Source: Streptomyces sp. NBC_00353 (lineage in GTDB: Bacteria; Actinomycetota; Actinomycetes; Streptomycetales; Streptomycetaceae). Taken from it: DNA of 64,000 nt. Made by a program: the position numbers and the translations under genes. Of the stretch, positions 24,333 through 32,497 are shown one piece after another. Each line of letters opens with the position of its first letter. Within the stretch, counting starts at the first letter, position 1. The notes below the pieces were generated by a model. It ran no database searches. It was given only the letters and a program-made list of their open reading frames with translations, and was not told the origin of the DNA. The DNA lies in the NCBI RefSeq assembly GCF_036108815.1, contig NZ_CP107985.1, positions 3,844,001 through 3,908,000 on the forward strand, in the 5' to 3' direction.

Positions 24333-25313
24333 TCAGAACAGGACCCGGGCCAGCGCCGTGCGCGCGGCGACGACGCGCGGGTCCTCCGGGCCGATCACCT
24401 CGAACAGCTCAAGAAGGCGCAGCCGCGCCGCGTCCCGGTCGTCACCGAAATTGCGACGCACGGTCTCGACGAGCCGCCCGAAGGCGTCCTCGACATGGCC
24501 GCCGACCAGATCCAGATCGGCGGCGGCGATCTGCGCCGCCACATCGCCCGGCTTCTCGGCGGCGTCGTTGCGGACCTGCTGCGGGTCCATGTCCCGCACC
24601 CGGGAGAGCAGTTCGGCCTGGGCGAGACCCAGCTTGGCCTCGGTGTTGGCCGGGTCGTCGGAGAGCACGTTCTTGTACGCCTGGACGGCGCCGGCGAAGT
24701 CGTTGGCGTCCAGCGCCCGGACCGCCGCTTCGAGCAGCGCGTCGTACGGACCGGCCGGCACCTCGGCCGGGCCCTGTTCGGCTCCCTCAGGACCGGCCGC
24801 GGCCGCGTCGACCGCGATCCCGGTGAGACCGAACCGCTCCTCGCCGACCTGGATCAGCTGATCCAGGGTCTGCCGGATCTGGGCCTCCGGGGCCGCGCCC
24901 TGGAAGAGCGGGAGGGCCTGTCCGGCGACGACGGCGAAGACCGCCGGGATGCCCTGGATACCGAACTGCTGCATCAGCATCTGGTTGGCGTCGACATCGA
25001 CCTTGGCCAGCAGGAAGCGGCCGTTGTACTCCTGGGCCAGACGCTCCAGGAGCGGTCCCAACTGCTTGCACGGCTCGCACCACTCGGCCCAGAAGTCGAT
25101 GACGACGGGGACCTCGGCGGAGCGCTGGAGGACGTCGCGCTCGAAGCCCGCCTCATCGACATCGATCACCAGGGCGGACGGCGGCACGGCTCCGCCGCCA
25201 CCCTGCCGGGCGGTCTCGGCACGGGCCTGCTCCGCCTTCACCTTGGCCTCACCGGCCGCCTTCACCGCGGCGAGGTCGACGACGCCGCTCATGGACATGT
25301 TCCTAGGCTGCAT
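24333..25313 (-). CDS. Thioredoxin-TPR protein (CnoX/YbbN-like)
   Basis: A 326-residue cytoplasmic protein with an N-terminal Ala/Lys-rich helix, a thioredoxin domain (about residues 45-155) and a C-terminal helical repeat region (about 190-326) of TPR type. The active site is WCEPC, with Glu instead of Gly in the first spacer position, and the cis-Pro loop is GIPAVFAV. This architecture is that of CnoX (YbbN), a chaperone-like holdase that protects proteins from oxidation and hands them to GroEL; whether the CxxC here is redox-active is open. ATG 25313 sits behind GGGGGGAGGA with 7 nt spacing. It has a terminator just past its stop and is probably monocistronic. Confidence 0.88.
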   Translation of the reverse strand: MQPRNMSMSGVVDLAAVKAAGEAKVKAEQARAETARQGGGGAVPPSALVIDVDEAGFERDVLQRSAEVPVVIDFWAEWCEPCKQLGPLLERLAQEYNGRFLLAKVDVDANQMLMQQFGIQGIPAVFAVVAGQALPLFQGAAPEAQIRQTLDQLIQVGEERFGLTGIAVDAAAAGPEGAEQGPAEVPAGPYDALLEAAVRALDANDFAGAVQAYKNVLSDDPANTEAKLGLAQAELLSRVRDMDPQQVRNDAAEKPGDVAAQIAAADLDLVGGHVEDAFGRLVETVRRNFGDDRDAARLRLLELFEVIGPEDPRVVAARTALARVLF

Positions 25314-25342
25314 ACGTACATCCTCCCCCCTTGGCACGCCGT

Positions 25343-25443
25343 TGCGGAAAGCGATCCGGGAACCGCATCCGTCCGTGGCTCCCGCCGGCATGCGGGGCGC
25401 ACGGACATCCACGGTCCGAGGGCCCGCGAAGGGCCCTTTTTTT
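25343..25443 (+). ncRNA. Candidate structured RNA ending in a strong terminator
   Basis: In the 319-bp gap between the CnoX-like gene and the TetR gene the + strand has three successive stems: TGCGG (25343-25347) with CCGCA (25363-25367); GTCCGT (25371-25376) with ACGGAC (25401-25406); and GGGCCC (25420-25425) with GGGCCC (25431-25436) followed by seven T (25437-25443). The last is a textbook intrinsic terminator, yet no + strand gene precedes it. An independent small RNA, or an RNA antisense to the CnoX leader, would explain it. I cannot locate a convincing promoter; a weak TGGACA at 25292 is one option. No ORF fits. Confidence 0.4.
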
Positions 25444-25632
25444 CCTGCCGGGTCCCCACCCGGCGCATGTGGCTGTCGTTCGCTCGTGGCGCAGCAACGG
25501 CACGGCCGTCGTCCTTACGCTACGACCCGTAGCGTAACTGTCCCGCCCCCCTCATGCACAAGAGTGTTCGGTGATCTGTCTCACGACGAACGGGAACGGC
25601 TTGTTCTCGCTACTGGCGGGTATGGTCACGGG

Positions 25633-26262
25633 ATGCTGAGCCACGGCCACCCCAAACCGGCCCGAACGGGACGACCGCGCAACGCCGCGGCCGATGAAGC
25701 GATCCTGGAAGCCTGCCGGGCCTCGCTGGTCGACCTCGGCTGGTCGAAGCTGACGATGGGTGATGTGGCCACACGGGCCGGGGTCGCCAAGACGACCCTC
25801 TACCGTCGCTGGGCCGGAAAGAACGAACTGGTCGTCGACGCCGTCGCGGTCCTCTTCGACGAGCTGGAACTGCCTGATCTGGGCAGCCTGTCGGCCGATG
25901 TGCAGGGCGTGGTACTGCAGTTCGCCGCGCTGCTGGAGCGCCCGGAGACGAGGACCGCGCTGATGGCCGTCGTCGCCGAGTCGACCCGCGACGAGGCGCT
26001 GCGGGCCCGGATCCGCGACTCGATCGTGGACCGGCAGAAGCGCCTCGTACTGCTGGGACGGCAACGGGCGCAGCAGCGCGGCGAGTTGCCCGTCGAGGCG
26101 GACGAGGCGACGGCGGCCATGACGGCCGACCTGATCTTCGATGTGATCGCCGGTGCGGTCGTGCACCGGGCGCTGGTGAGCGCCGAGCCCGTCGACGAGG
26201 ACTGGGCCCGGCGCTTCACCGTTCTGCTGCTCGCGGGGCTGGGCGCGGCGGCCGCGACGTAA
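25633..26262 (+). CDS. TetR family transcriptional regulator
   Basis: A 209-residue TetR regulator. The N-terminal HTH spans about residues 18-65 (LTMGDVATRAGVAKTTLYRRW, the classic recognition helix), and the remainder is a helical ligand-binding and dimerisation domain ending with LLAGLGAAAAT. ATG 25633 is chosen because TATGGT ends 6 nt upstream, giving a leaderless transcript; longer upstream frames lack coding character. It is convergent with icmA, 27 bp apart, and the icmA promoter holds a TetR-sized palindrome. Regulation of icmA by this protein is possible but unproven, since TetR regulators more often control divergent genes. Confidence 0.93.
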   Translation: MLSHGHPKPARTGRPRNAAADEAILEACRASLVDLGWSKLTMGDVATRAGVAKTTLYRRWAGKNELVVDAVAVLFDELELPDLGSLSADVQGVVLQFAALLERPETRTALMAVVAESTRDEALRARIRDSIVDRQKRLVLLGRQRAQQRGELPVEADEATAAMTADLIFDVIAGAVVHRALVSAEPVDEDWARRFTVLLLAGLGAAAAT

Positions 26263-26289
26263 CGCGGGGCCGCCGGCCGGGCGCCCTCG

Positions 26290-27990
26290 TCAGAAGCCGG
26301 GCGGCTCGGTGTATGTGCCCCACTCGTCGCGCAGGACCCCGCAGATCTCACCGAGCGTCGCCTCGGCCCGTACCGCGTCGAGCATCGGTCCGATCATGTT
26401 CGAGCCGTCGCGCGCGGCGGACAGCATCGCGTCCAGTGAGGCGCGGACCCGGGCGTCGTCACGGGCGGCCTTGCGGCCGACGAGCTCGCGGACCTGCTCG
26501 CGCTCGACCTCGTGGCTGACCCGCAGGATCTCCAGGTCGCCGGTGACCGAGCCGTGGTGGACATTGACGCCCACGACCCGCTTGTCACCCTTCTCCAGCG
26601 ACTGCTGGTACTGGAAGGCGGACTCGGCGATCTCGCCGGTGAACCAGCCGTCCTCGATCCCGCGCAGGATGCCGGAGGTCATCGGCCCGATGGGGTGCTG
26701 CCCGTCCGGGTGCGCCCTGGTGCCGCGCTCCTTGATCTGGTCGAAGATCTTCTCGGCGTCGGCCTCGATCCGGTCGGTGAGCTGCTCGACGTACCAGGAG
26801 CCGCCCAGCGGGTCCGCCACATTGGCGACACCGGTCTCCTCCATCAGCACCTGCTGGGTGCGCAGCGCGATCTCGGCGGCCTGCTCGGAGGGGAGCGCGA
26901 GGGTCTCGTCGAGGGCGTTGGTGTGCAGCGAGTTGGTGCCGCCGAGGACGGCGGACAGGGCCTCGACCGCGGTCCGTACGACGTTGTTGTACGGCTGCTG
27001 GGCGGTGAGGGAGACCCCGGCGGTCTGGGTGTGGAAGCGGAGCCACTGCGCCTTGTCGGTCTTCGCCCCGTACACCTCCTTCATCCAACGGGCCCAGATC
27101 CGGCGGGCGGCGCGGAACTTGGCGATCTCCTCGAAGAAGTCGAGGTGCGCGTCGAAGAAGAAGGAGAGGCCAGGGGCGAAGGTGTCGACGTCGAGCCCGC
27201 GGGAGAGGCCGAGTTCCACGTAGCCGAAGCCGTCGGCGAGGGTGTAGGCGAGCTCCTGCGCAGCCGTCGCCCCGGCCTCGCGGATGTGGTAGCCGGAGAC
27301 CGAGAGCGGCTTGTACGCGGGGATGGCGGCGGCGCAGTGCTCCATCAGGTCGCCGATCAGACGCAGATGGGGCTCGGGCTGGAAGAGCCACTCCTTCTGC
27401 GCGATGTACTCCTTGAAGATGTCGGTCTGGAGCGTGCCGTTGAGCACCCCCGGGTCGACGCCCTGGCGCTCGGCGGCGACCAGGTACATGCAGAAGACGG
27501 GGACGGCGGGGCCGCTGATCGTCATGGACGTCGTGACGTCGCCGAGCGGGATGTCCTTGAAGAGGACCTCCATGTCGGCGGCGGAGTCGATGGCGACACC
27601 GCAGTGCCCGACCTCACCGAGCGAGCGCGGCTCGTCGGAGTCGCGGCCCATCAGCGTCGGCATGTCGAAGGCGACACTGAGCCCGCCGCCGCCCGCGGCG
27701 AGGATCATCTTGTACCGCTCGTTCGTCTGCTCGGCGTTGCCGAAGCCGGCGAACTGGCGGATGGTCCAGGTGCGGCCGCGGTAGCCGGTCGGGTAGAGGC
27801 CCCGGGTGAAGGGGTACTCACCCGGCCAGCCGATCCGCTCGAAGCCCTCGTAGGTGTCCCCGGGCCGGGGCCCGTACGCGGGCTCGACCGGGTCCCCGGA
27901 GAGCGTGGTGAAGTCCGCGTCACGCTTGCGGGCCTTGTCGTAACGGGCCTGCCAGCGTCGGCGGCCTTCCTCGATCGCGTCAGCGTCCAT
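26290..27990 (-). CDS. icmA: Isobutyryl-CoA mutase large subunit
   Basis: A 566-residue B12-dependent acyl-CoA mutase, catalytic TIM-barrel subunit only, without the C-terminal cobalamin-binding domain. Two residues separate isobutyryl-CoA mutase from methylmalonyl-CoA mutase: F80 (TIRQF80AGFG, where the latter has Tyr) and Q198 (EYIAQ198KEW, where the latter has Arg). Both are the IcmA form, and the length equals that known for Streptomyces IcmA. It should interconvert isobutyryl-CoA and n-butyryl-CoA with the small subunit IcmB, which is not in this window. The reaction feeds valine catabolism and polyketide precursor supply. A 24-bp palindrome overlaps the promoter region. Confidence 0.93.
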   Translation of the reverse strand: MDADAIEEGRRRWQARYDKARKRDADFTTLSGDPVEPAYGPRPGDTYEGFERIGWPGEYPFTRGLYPTGYRGRTWTIRQFAGFGNAEQTNERYKMILAAGGGGLSVAFDMPTLMGRDSDEPRSLGEVGHCGVAIDSAADMEVLFKDIPLGDVTTSMTISGPAVPVFCMYLVAAERQGVDPGVLNGTLQTDIFKEYIAQKEWLFQPEPHLRLIGDLMEHCAAAIPAYKPLSVSGYHIREAGATAAQELAYTLADGFGYVELGLSRGLDVDTFAPGLSFFFDAHLDFFEEIAKFRAARRIWARWMKEVYGAKTDKAQWLRFHTQTAGVSLTAQQPYNNVVRTAVEALSAVLGGTNSLHTNALDETLALPSEQAAEIALRTQQVLMEETGVANVADPLGGSWYVEQLTDRIEADAEKIFDQIKERGTRAHPDGQHPIGPMTSGILRGIEDGWFTGEIAESAFQYQQSLEKGDKRVVGVNVHHGSVTGDLEILRVSHEVEREQVRELVGRKAARDDARVRASLDAMLSAARDGSNMIGPMLDAVRAEATLGEICGVLRDEWGTYTEPPGF

Positions 27991-27997
27991 GGAACCA

Positions 27998-28021
27998 ATT
28001 TACTAGGACGTCCTAGTAAAT
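27998..28021. promoter_or_regulatory. 24-bp perfect palindrome upstream of icmA
   Basis: A perfect 24-bp palindrome centred at 28009/28010, core TACTAGGACGTCCTAGTA, starts 8 bp before the icmA start codon. Minus-strand TCGACA (28026-28021) and TAAATT (about 28002-27997, 18-bp spacing) would place the operator across the promoter, so bound protein should block transcription. Size and symmetry suit a TetR or GntR dimer. Confidence 0.7.
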
Positions 28022-28074
28022 GTCGATGACAAACCGCCCGGCGCTTTGCGCGGGGCGGTTCGGGTGGGGCCGGG

Positions 28075-28407
28075 TCAGACCTTGGCGGTCACCGGGGAGC
28101 CGTCCGCGATCAGCGGCTCGACCTCCTGCACGACCTTGCGCTCGACGAAGAACGCGGCGGTCGGGATCGTGCCGGAGATCAGCACCCAGAGGAGCTTGCC
28201 CATCGGCCACTTCGCCTTGGAACCCAGGTCGAAGGCGAAGATCAGGTAGATGATGTACAGCACACCGTGGATCTGGGAGACGACGAGCGTCAGACCCTCA
28301 CCGGTGTCGAAGCCGTACTTGAAGACCATGCAGGTGCAGAGCACCAGCAACATGACGGCGGTGACGTAGGCCATCACCCGATACCGGGTCAGCACACTGC
28401 GTTTCAT
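28075..28407 (-). CDS. DUF3817 membrane protein (copy 1)
   Basis: A 110-residue small integral membrane protein with three hydrophobic helices (VMAYVTAVMLLVLCTCMVF, IHGVLYIIYLIFAFDLG, LLWVLISGTIPTAAFFVE) and the family motif HG-x2-Y-x2-Y, followed by SKAKWPMGK. DUF3817 proteins are common in actinobacteria and have no assigned role. The ATG at 28407 is selected because the reading frame upstream lacks conservation with the second copy. The paralog at 31942-32292 shares the same helices and the SK-x-KWP motif. Confidence 0.88.
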   Translation of the reverse strand: MKRSVLTRYRVMAYVTAVMLLVLCTCMVFKYGFDTGEGLTLVVSQIHGVLYIIYLIFAFDLGSKAKWPMGKLLWVLISGTIPTAAFFVERKVVQEVEPLIADGSPVTAKV

Positions 28408-28505
28408 GGCAACGAGCGTAACCGGGCTGCCGGGGGGATCTTGAAGCGGGCCGGGGGTCGTGCGTGCCGGACCCCGCGGGCCCGGCAGGCCCCGAAGGAA
28501 AGACC

Positions 28506-29015
28506 CTAGTGCTCTTCGAAGTCGTGGGCCGCGATCCGCAGCGGACGCAGCATGGCGAAGATCTCCGCGCACTCCTCGGAGTCGTACACCCCGAGTCCGA
28601 ACTCCATGTCCACCAGGTCCCGGGTGGCCGCCTCGACCACCTCGCGGCCCTTCTCGGTGATGGAGGCGAGCGTGCCGCGACCGTCGTTCGGGTTGGGCCG
28701 CTTGGCGACCAGGCCGGACCTGACCAGCCGGTCCACCGTGTTCGTGACGGAGGTGGGGTGCACCATCAACCGCTCGCCGATCTTGGACATCGGCAGCTCG
28801 CCCGCCTTGGAGAAGGTGAGCAGCACCAGCGCCTCGTACCGCGCGAAGGTCAGCCCGTACGGTCTGACGACCGCGTCGACCTCGCCGAGCAGGATCTGCT
28901 GCGCACGCATGATCGAGGTGATCGCCCCCATCGCGGGGACCGGACCCCAGCGCTGCTGCCAGAGTTCGTCGGCGCGGGCAATGGGATCGAACGGGAGACT
29001 GAGCGGCTTCGGCAC
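28506..29015 (-). CDS. MarR family transcriptional regulator
   Basis: A 169-residue MarR-type winged-helix regulator. Helices of the DNA-binding domain lie at about residues 60-120, including KIGERLMVHPTSVTNTVDRLVRSGLVAKRPNPNDGRG, where the wing carries the conserved D-x-R-G. GTG 29015 is preferred because TAAGGT (29028-29023) lies 7 nt upstream with CTGACC 17 bp further, giving a leaderless transcript; GTG 29033 would overlap the MFS gene's stop. The MFS transporter gene ends just upstream on the same strand, so both read-through from it and an own promoter are plausible. MarR proteins with this layout usually repress an adjacent exporter or catabolic gene. Confidence 0.88.
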   Translation of the reverse strand: MPKPLSLPFDPIARADELWQQRWGPVPAMGAITSIMRAQQILLGEVDAVVRPYGLTFARYEALVLLTFSKAGELPMSKIGERLMVHPTSVTNTVDRLVRSGLVAKRPNPNDGRGTLASITEKGREVVEAATRDLVDMEFGLGVYDSEECAEIFAMLRPLRIAAHDFEEH

Positions 29016-29022
29016 GGCACCG

Positions 29023-29051
29023 ACCTTACCCACTGGTCATATGCTGGTCAG
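29023..29051 (-). promoter_or_regulatory. Promoter of the MarR gene inside the MFS 3' end
   Basis: On the minus strand CTGACC (29051-29046), 17-bp spacer, TAAGGT (29028-29023). TGACCAG occurs twice in the stretch (around 29050 and 29040) and could be a half-site pair for autoregulation. Confidence 0.5.
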
Positions 29052-30522
29052 CCCCGTCTCGTACTTCGGTCCGGCCACCGTCCGCAGGTGCGGTCGCGCG
29101 TGCGGTTCTGCTGACCTCGCGGACGAGCAGAAGGGTGCAGACGACGCCGATCGCCCCGGAGCCGGCGACCACCCGGTGCACCGGGAGGAACTCGGCGGCC
29201 AGGCCGGCGAGGGCCATGCCGATGCCCTGGACCGTCATCAGTCCTGCGGTGAGCAGGGTCATGGCCCGGCCCCGCAGCTCCTCCGGGACGGCGTCGACGA
29301 ACCACTGGTCGAGGCCGATGATGTACGCCGCACCCACCCCGGCCAGCGCGAGCGCCACCAGGGTCAGGACCATGCCGGGGCGGATCCCGTACAGCAGGAG
29401 CGGCAGCAGGCCGACAGCGGCGACCGGCAGCACGATCCGGGAGCGGATGCGCGGGGCCAGCACGGCGCCCGCGTACAGCTCGGCGGCGATGTGCCCGACC
29501 GGCATCGCGCACATCAGCAGCCCCAGGGCGGCCGGACCGAGGCCGATCTCGTCCGCGTACGGGGCGGCGAGCGCCTCCGGTGCGACGACGAACAGCGCGG
29601 GTACCCAGAAGAGCAGCATCAGCGCGCGGATCCTGCGGTCGGCGAGGACGATGCGGGCCCCGGCAAGTGATTCCTTGAGCAGCGCGCCGCCGCGGTCGCC
29701 GCCGGTCCTGGCGGGCCGGTTGCGGGTGCCGAAGCGAAGCAGGGCAGCCGAGCAGAGGAACGTCCCGACAGTGATCGTGATCGCCCCGCGCGCGGACAGC
29801 GCGGAAAGCAGCACACCGCCCACGCCGAAACCGATCAGCAGCGCGCTCTGCGAGACGATCCGCAGCAGCGAGCGGCCCAGTACATAGAGGTCGCCCTCGC
29901 CGAGGATGTCGGTGAGCGCGGCCATCCGCGTCCCGGTGAAGACGGGCGACACGGAGGCGACGAGACAGCGCAGCGCGAGGAGCCCGCCGACCGGGGTGCC
30001 CGGCAGCACCATGACGGCGACGCAGCCCGCGCAGATCAGATCGCAGGTGACAAGAACCCGGCGGGCCGGGTAGCGGTCGGCGACCCCGGCGAAGAGGGTG
30101 CCACCGACGAGGTACGGCAGGAAACCGAGCGCGAAGGTGAGGGCGCTGAGCAGGGGCGAGCCGGTGAGGTCGTAGACGAGGACGGTGAGCGCGAGCTCGC
30201 TGACCACGACGCCGAGGAGGGAGAGCAGATGGGCGGCGAAGACGGCCCGGAACTCCCGCACGGCGAAGACGGCACGGTAACCGCGAGGGGTGGGCTCCGG
30301 GGACGCGGCGGGGGCCCGGTCCCGGAGCGCGGGCGACGGCTTCGGGTCAATGGGGTCGGCGCGCTCCGGGGCAGGGGCCGAGTGGGGCACCGGTCCGGCG
30401 GGGTGGGCGCTCGCGGCGCGGGGCGCGGCTGACGGGTCGCGGGGTGAGGGGCCCGTCGGACCGTGCGGGGTGTCCGCAGCGTCGCGGGGGCCGCCCGCCG
30501 GGGTGGGGCTGTTGCTCGGCAT
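29026..30522 (-). CDS. MFS transporter (exporter-like)
   Basis: A 498-residue major facilitator protein with about twelve membrane segments starting near residue 85 (FRAVFAAHLLSLLGVVVSELALTVLVYDLTGSPL, a typical MFS_3 helix 1-2 region). The loop GVADRYPARRVLV between helices 2 and 3 is the MFS signature A motif. The first ~75 residues are an unusual Pro/Ala/Arg-rich hydrophilic tail (many PSP, APR, PRD units) with no known domain; a later start is possible. Substrate is unknown; the closest architecture is that of enterobactin/macrolide-type exporters. It is divergent from an ArsR-like gene and upstream of a MarR gene, both likely regulators. Confidence 0.88.
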   Translation of the reverse strand: MPSNSPTPAGGPRDAADTPHGPTGPSPRDPSAAPRAASAHPAGPVPHSAPAPERADPIDPKPSPALRDRAPAASPEPTPRGYRAVFAVREFRAVFAAHLLSLLGVVVSELALTVLVYDLTGSPLLSALTFALGFLPYLVGGTLFAGVADRYPARRVLVTCDLICAGCVAVMVLPGTPVGGLLALRCLVASVSPVFTGTRMAALTDILGEGDLYVLGRSLLRIVSQSALLIGFGVGGVLLSALSARGAITITVGTFLCSAALLRFGTRNRPARTGGDRGGALLKESLAGARIVLADRRIRALMLLFWVPALFVVAPEALAAPYADEIGLGPAALGLLMCAMPVGHIAAELYAGAVLAPRIRSRIVLPVAAVGLLPLLLYGIRPGMVLTLVALALAGVGAAYIIGLDQWFVDAVPEELRGRAMTLLTAGLMTVQGIGMALAGLAAEFLPVHRVVAGSGAIGVVCTLLLVREVSRTARATAPADGGRTEVRDGADQHMTSG

Positions 30523-30598
30523 GGCCGCAGCTTGGAGGACCGGGGGCCCCGCTCCGTAGACTTTCGGCTGACGCCGAATCTTCGCGAGGCCACGCACC

Positions 30599-31597
30599 AT
30601 GCCGTTCCATCTGCATTTCGACGAGAGCGACCTGCTTCGCTGCCGGTTCGCGCTCTCCCCGCTCTGGGAGACCCAGGCCGCGGTACGCACGCTTCTGCAC
30701 CCGGGGCGGCACGGCTATCACCAGCCGTGGCTGCGGCGCATCCAGGACGCCGCCGCGGGTCTCGATCTCGGGCCGCTGTGGTCGTTGATGCCGGAGGGCG
30801 GGCACAACCCGGACTTCCTCTGCCCGCCGCCGCTGGGGCCCTACGCCTCGTTCGAGGAGGAGATCGCCGGCGTACGCGTCATCGACCCCCGGCTCATCCG
30901 CGAGGACCTGGCCCTGACGCTCGCCGACCAGCCGGGTGCGCTGGACTCCCCTGCCGGGCAGGCGCTGCTCGCCGATCCTGCGCGGGCGCTGCACGAAATG
31001 GCCGCACTGCTGGAACAGGCCTGGCGGACCCTGGTCGAGCCGGACTGGCCGCGGCTGCGCGCATTGCTGGAGGCGGACATCGCGTACCACTCGCGCCGGC
31101 TCGCCGAGGTCGGCTTCGCGCGGTTGCTCGGCGAGCTGAGTCCCCAGCTCAGGTGGACGGACTCGACCCTCACGCTGGTCGGGATGAAGGGCCGGCACTC
31201 CCGGGTGCTCGGCGGTCAGGGCCTCGTTCTGATGCCGAGCGTGTTCGCCTGGCCGGATGTGGTCAGCGGGTACGAACCGCCCTGGCTGCCCGCGGTGATC
31301 TATCCCGCGCGCGGGATCGGCGGGCTGTGGACGGAGCCCGCCGACCGTACGCCGCAGACGCTCGCCCGGCTGCTCGGCCGGGCGCGGGCCGACGTACTGT
31401 GCGCGCTCGACGAACCGGCCGGGACGAGCGCCCTCGCCCACCGGCTGGGCCTCGCGCCGTCCTCCGTGTCGGCCCATCTGTCGGTGCTGCGGGCGGCGGG
31501 GCTGCTGACGTCACGGCGGTACGGACATCAGGTGCTGTACGAGCGCACGCCGCTCGGGATCGCACTCGCGGTGACGTCCGGGGCGGGCACCACCTGA
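30599..31597 (+). CDS. ArsR-like HTH regulator with DUF5937 N-terminus
   Basis: A 332-residue protein with an actinobacterial N-terminal domain (DUF5937-like; MPFHLHFDESDLLRCRFALSPLWE) of about 240 residues and a C-terminal ArsR-type winged helix (about 262-325: SALAHRLGLAPSSVSAHLSVLRAAGLLTSRRYGHQVLYERT). The N-terminal domain probably binds a ligand; none is known. Unlike small ArsR repressors there is no metal-binding CxC motif. It is divergent from the MFS transporter gene with 76 bp between starts, the usual arrangement for local control of an exporter. Its 3' end overlaps the long hairpin at 31587-31640. Confidence 0.88.
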   Translation: MPFHLHFDESDLLRCRFALSPLWETQAAVRTLLHPGRHGYHQPWLRRIQDAAAGLDLGPLWSLMPEGGHNPDFLCPPPLGPYASFEEEIAGVRVIDPRLIREDLALTLADQPGALDSPAGQALLADPARALHEMAALLEQAWRTLVEPDWPRLRALLEADIAYHSRRLAEVGFARLLGELSPQLRWTDSTLTLVGMKGRHSRVLGGQGLVLMPSVFAWPDVVSGYEPPWLPAVIYPARGIGGLWTEPADRTPQTLARLLGRARADVLCALDEPAGTSALAHRLGLAPSSVSAHLSVLRAAGLLTSRRYGHQVLYERTPLGIALAVTSGAGTT

Positions 31598-31640
31598 CGG
31601 ACCCCCGCGCCGTGCGGCGCGGGGGTCCGTCAGGTGGTGC
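31587..31640. terminator. 54-bp hairpin terminator
   Basis: Arms of 26 bp (31587-31612 and 31615-31640) pair without mismatch around a TG centre; the tip is CGCGCCGTGCGGCGCG. The left arm overlaps the last codons and stop of the ArsR-like gene, and the right arm ends 12 bp before the stop of the convergent thiamine-binding gene. It should terminate both. Confidence 0.85.
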
Positions 31641-31651
31641 GGCGGCAGGTG

Positions 31652-31945
31652 TCAGTCCGCGAGGTACCGCTCGACCGTCTCGACCTTGGAGGTCAGGCCG
31701 TCGGTGACGCCGGGGCGGATGTCGGCCTTCAGTACGAGGGAGACACGTCCGGCGCGGGCCTCGACGGCCGCGACGGCCCGCTTGACGACGTCCATGACCT
31801 CGTCCCACTCACCCTCGACGGAGGTGAACATGGCGTCCGTGCGGTTGGGCAGTCCGGACTCGCGGACGACCCGGACGGCGTCGGCGACGTACTCGCCGAC
31901 ATCCTCACCGACACCCAGCGGACTGACGGAGAAGGCGACGATCAT
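31652..31945 (-). CDS. MTH1187 family thiamine-binding protein
   Basis: A 97-residue cytoplasmic protein of the MTH1187/YkoF-like family, whose members bind thiamine or its pyrimidine part and form a ferredoxin-like fold. Visible family blocks are IVAFSVSPLGVGEDVGEYVADAV, TDAMFTSVEGEWDEVMDVVKRA and the end TSKVETVERYL. Length matches the family. Its ATG overlaps the stop of the upstream DUF3817 gene by 4 bp (ATGA), so the two are co-translated. No other thiamine genes or a TPP riboswitch are nearby; its role in this operon is unknown. Confidence 0.9.
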   Translation of the reverse strand: MIVAFSVSPLGVGEDVGEYVADAVRVVRESGLPNRTDAMFTSVEGEWDEVMDVVKRAVAAVEARAGRVSLVLKADIRPGVTDGLTSKVETVERYLAD

Positions 31946-32292
31946 GCGCCGACCACGCCTTCCCTGCGGGCGCGGGCGGCGATGACGCCGTCGGCCTCGT
32001 ACCGCTTCAGCACCTTGTCGCCGTACAGCCCGCCGAACGGGAGCAGCGCCAGCAGGAAGAAGAACGCGACGCGCTTGAACGGCCACTTGGTCTTGGACCA
32101 GACGTCCAGCAGCAGGACGGCGTAGATCACGAAGAGGACGCCGTGCAGCATGCCGAGCGGCATCATCAGGAAGTCGATGTCCGAGACACGGCTGAGGATC
32201 GAGCCAAACATGATCAGCGCCGGGAAGGAGAGCGCCTCGGGAATCGAGATGAGGCGCAGCCGGTGCAGGGCGGTGGCGGTCTTGATGTCCAC
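31942..32292 (-). CDS. DUF3817 membrane protein (copy 2)
   Basis: A 116-residue three-helix membrane protein, paralogous to the protein encoded at 28075-28407. Shared features are the HRLRLISIPEALSF-like N-terminus, the helix MLHGVLFVIYAVLLLDVWSKTKWPF with the same HGV-x-Y and SK-x-KWP motifs, and a basic C-terminus. GTG 32292 with GAAGGTG 7 nt upstream is chosen over the longer frame to 32373, whose extra N-terminus has no membrane or family character. It is the first gene of a two-gene operon with the thiamine-binding protein. Function unknown. Confidence 0.86.
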   Translation of the reverse strand: MDIKTATALHRLRLISIPEALSFPALIMFGSILSRVSDIDFLMMPLGMLHGVLFVIYAVLLLDVWSKTKWPFKRVAFFFLLALLPFGGLYGDKVLKRYEADGVIAARARREGVVGA

Positions 32293-32497
32293 GAGGGCAC
32301 CTTCGGTGGGAGGGTCGTGACGGCTTGTGAATACAGGCACAAGCGTCCCCCATTGTGACATCGCGCCCCACATGCCCCGGGGGCGGGGGGCGGCACCCGC
32401 CGCGGGGCACGTATCAACACATATCAGGGTCGATTCAGGGGCCGGATAGGTCCATGGGCCCTGTCCGGGACCTGGCCCGGGCCGCTAACGTCACCCC

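Noticed and set aside
26290..27990. Methylmalonyl-CoA mutase label for the mutase gene
   Set aside because: Residues F80 and Q198 and the missing B12-binding domain fit isobutyryl-CoA mutase large subunit instead.
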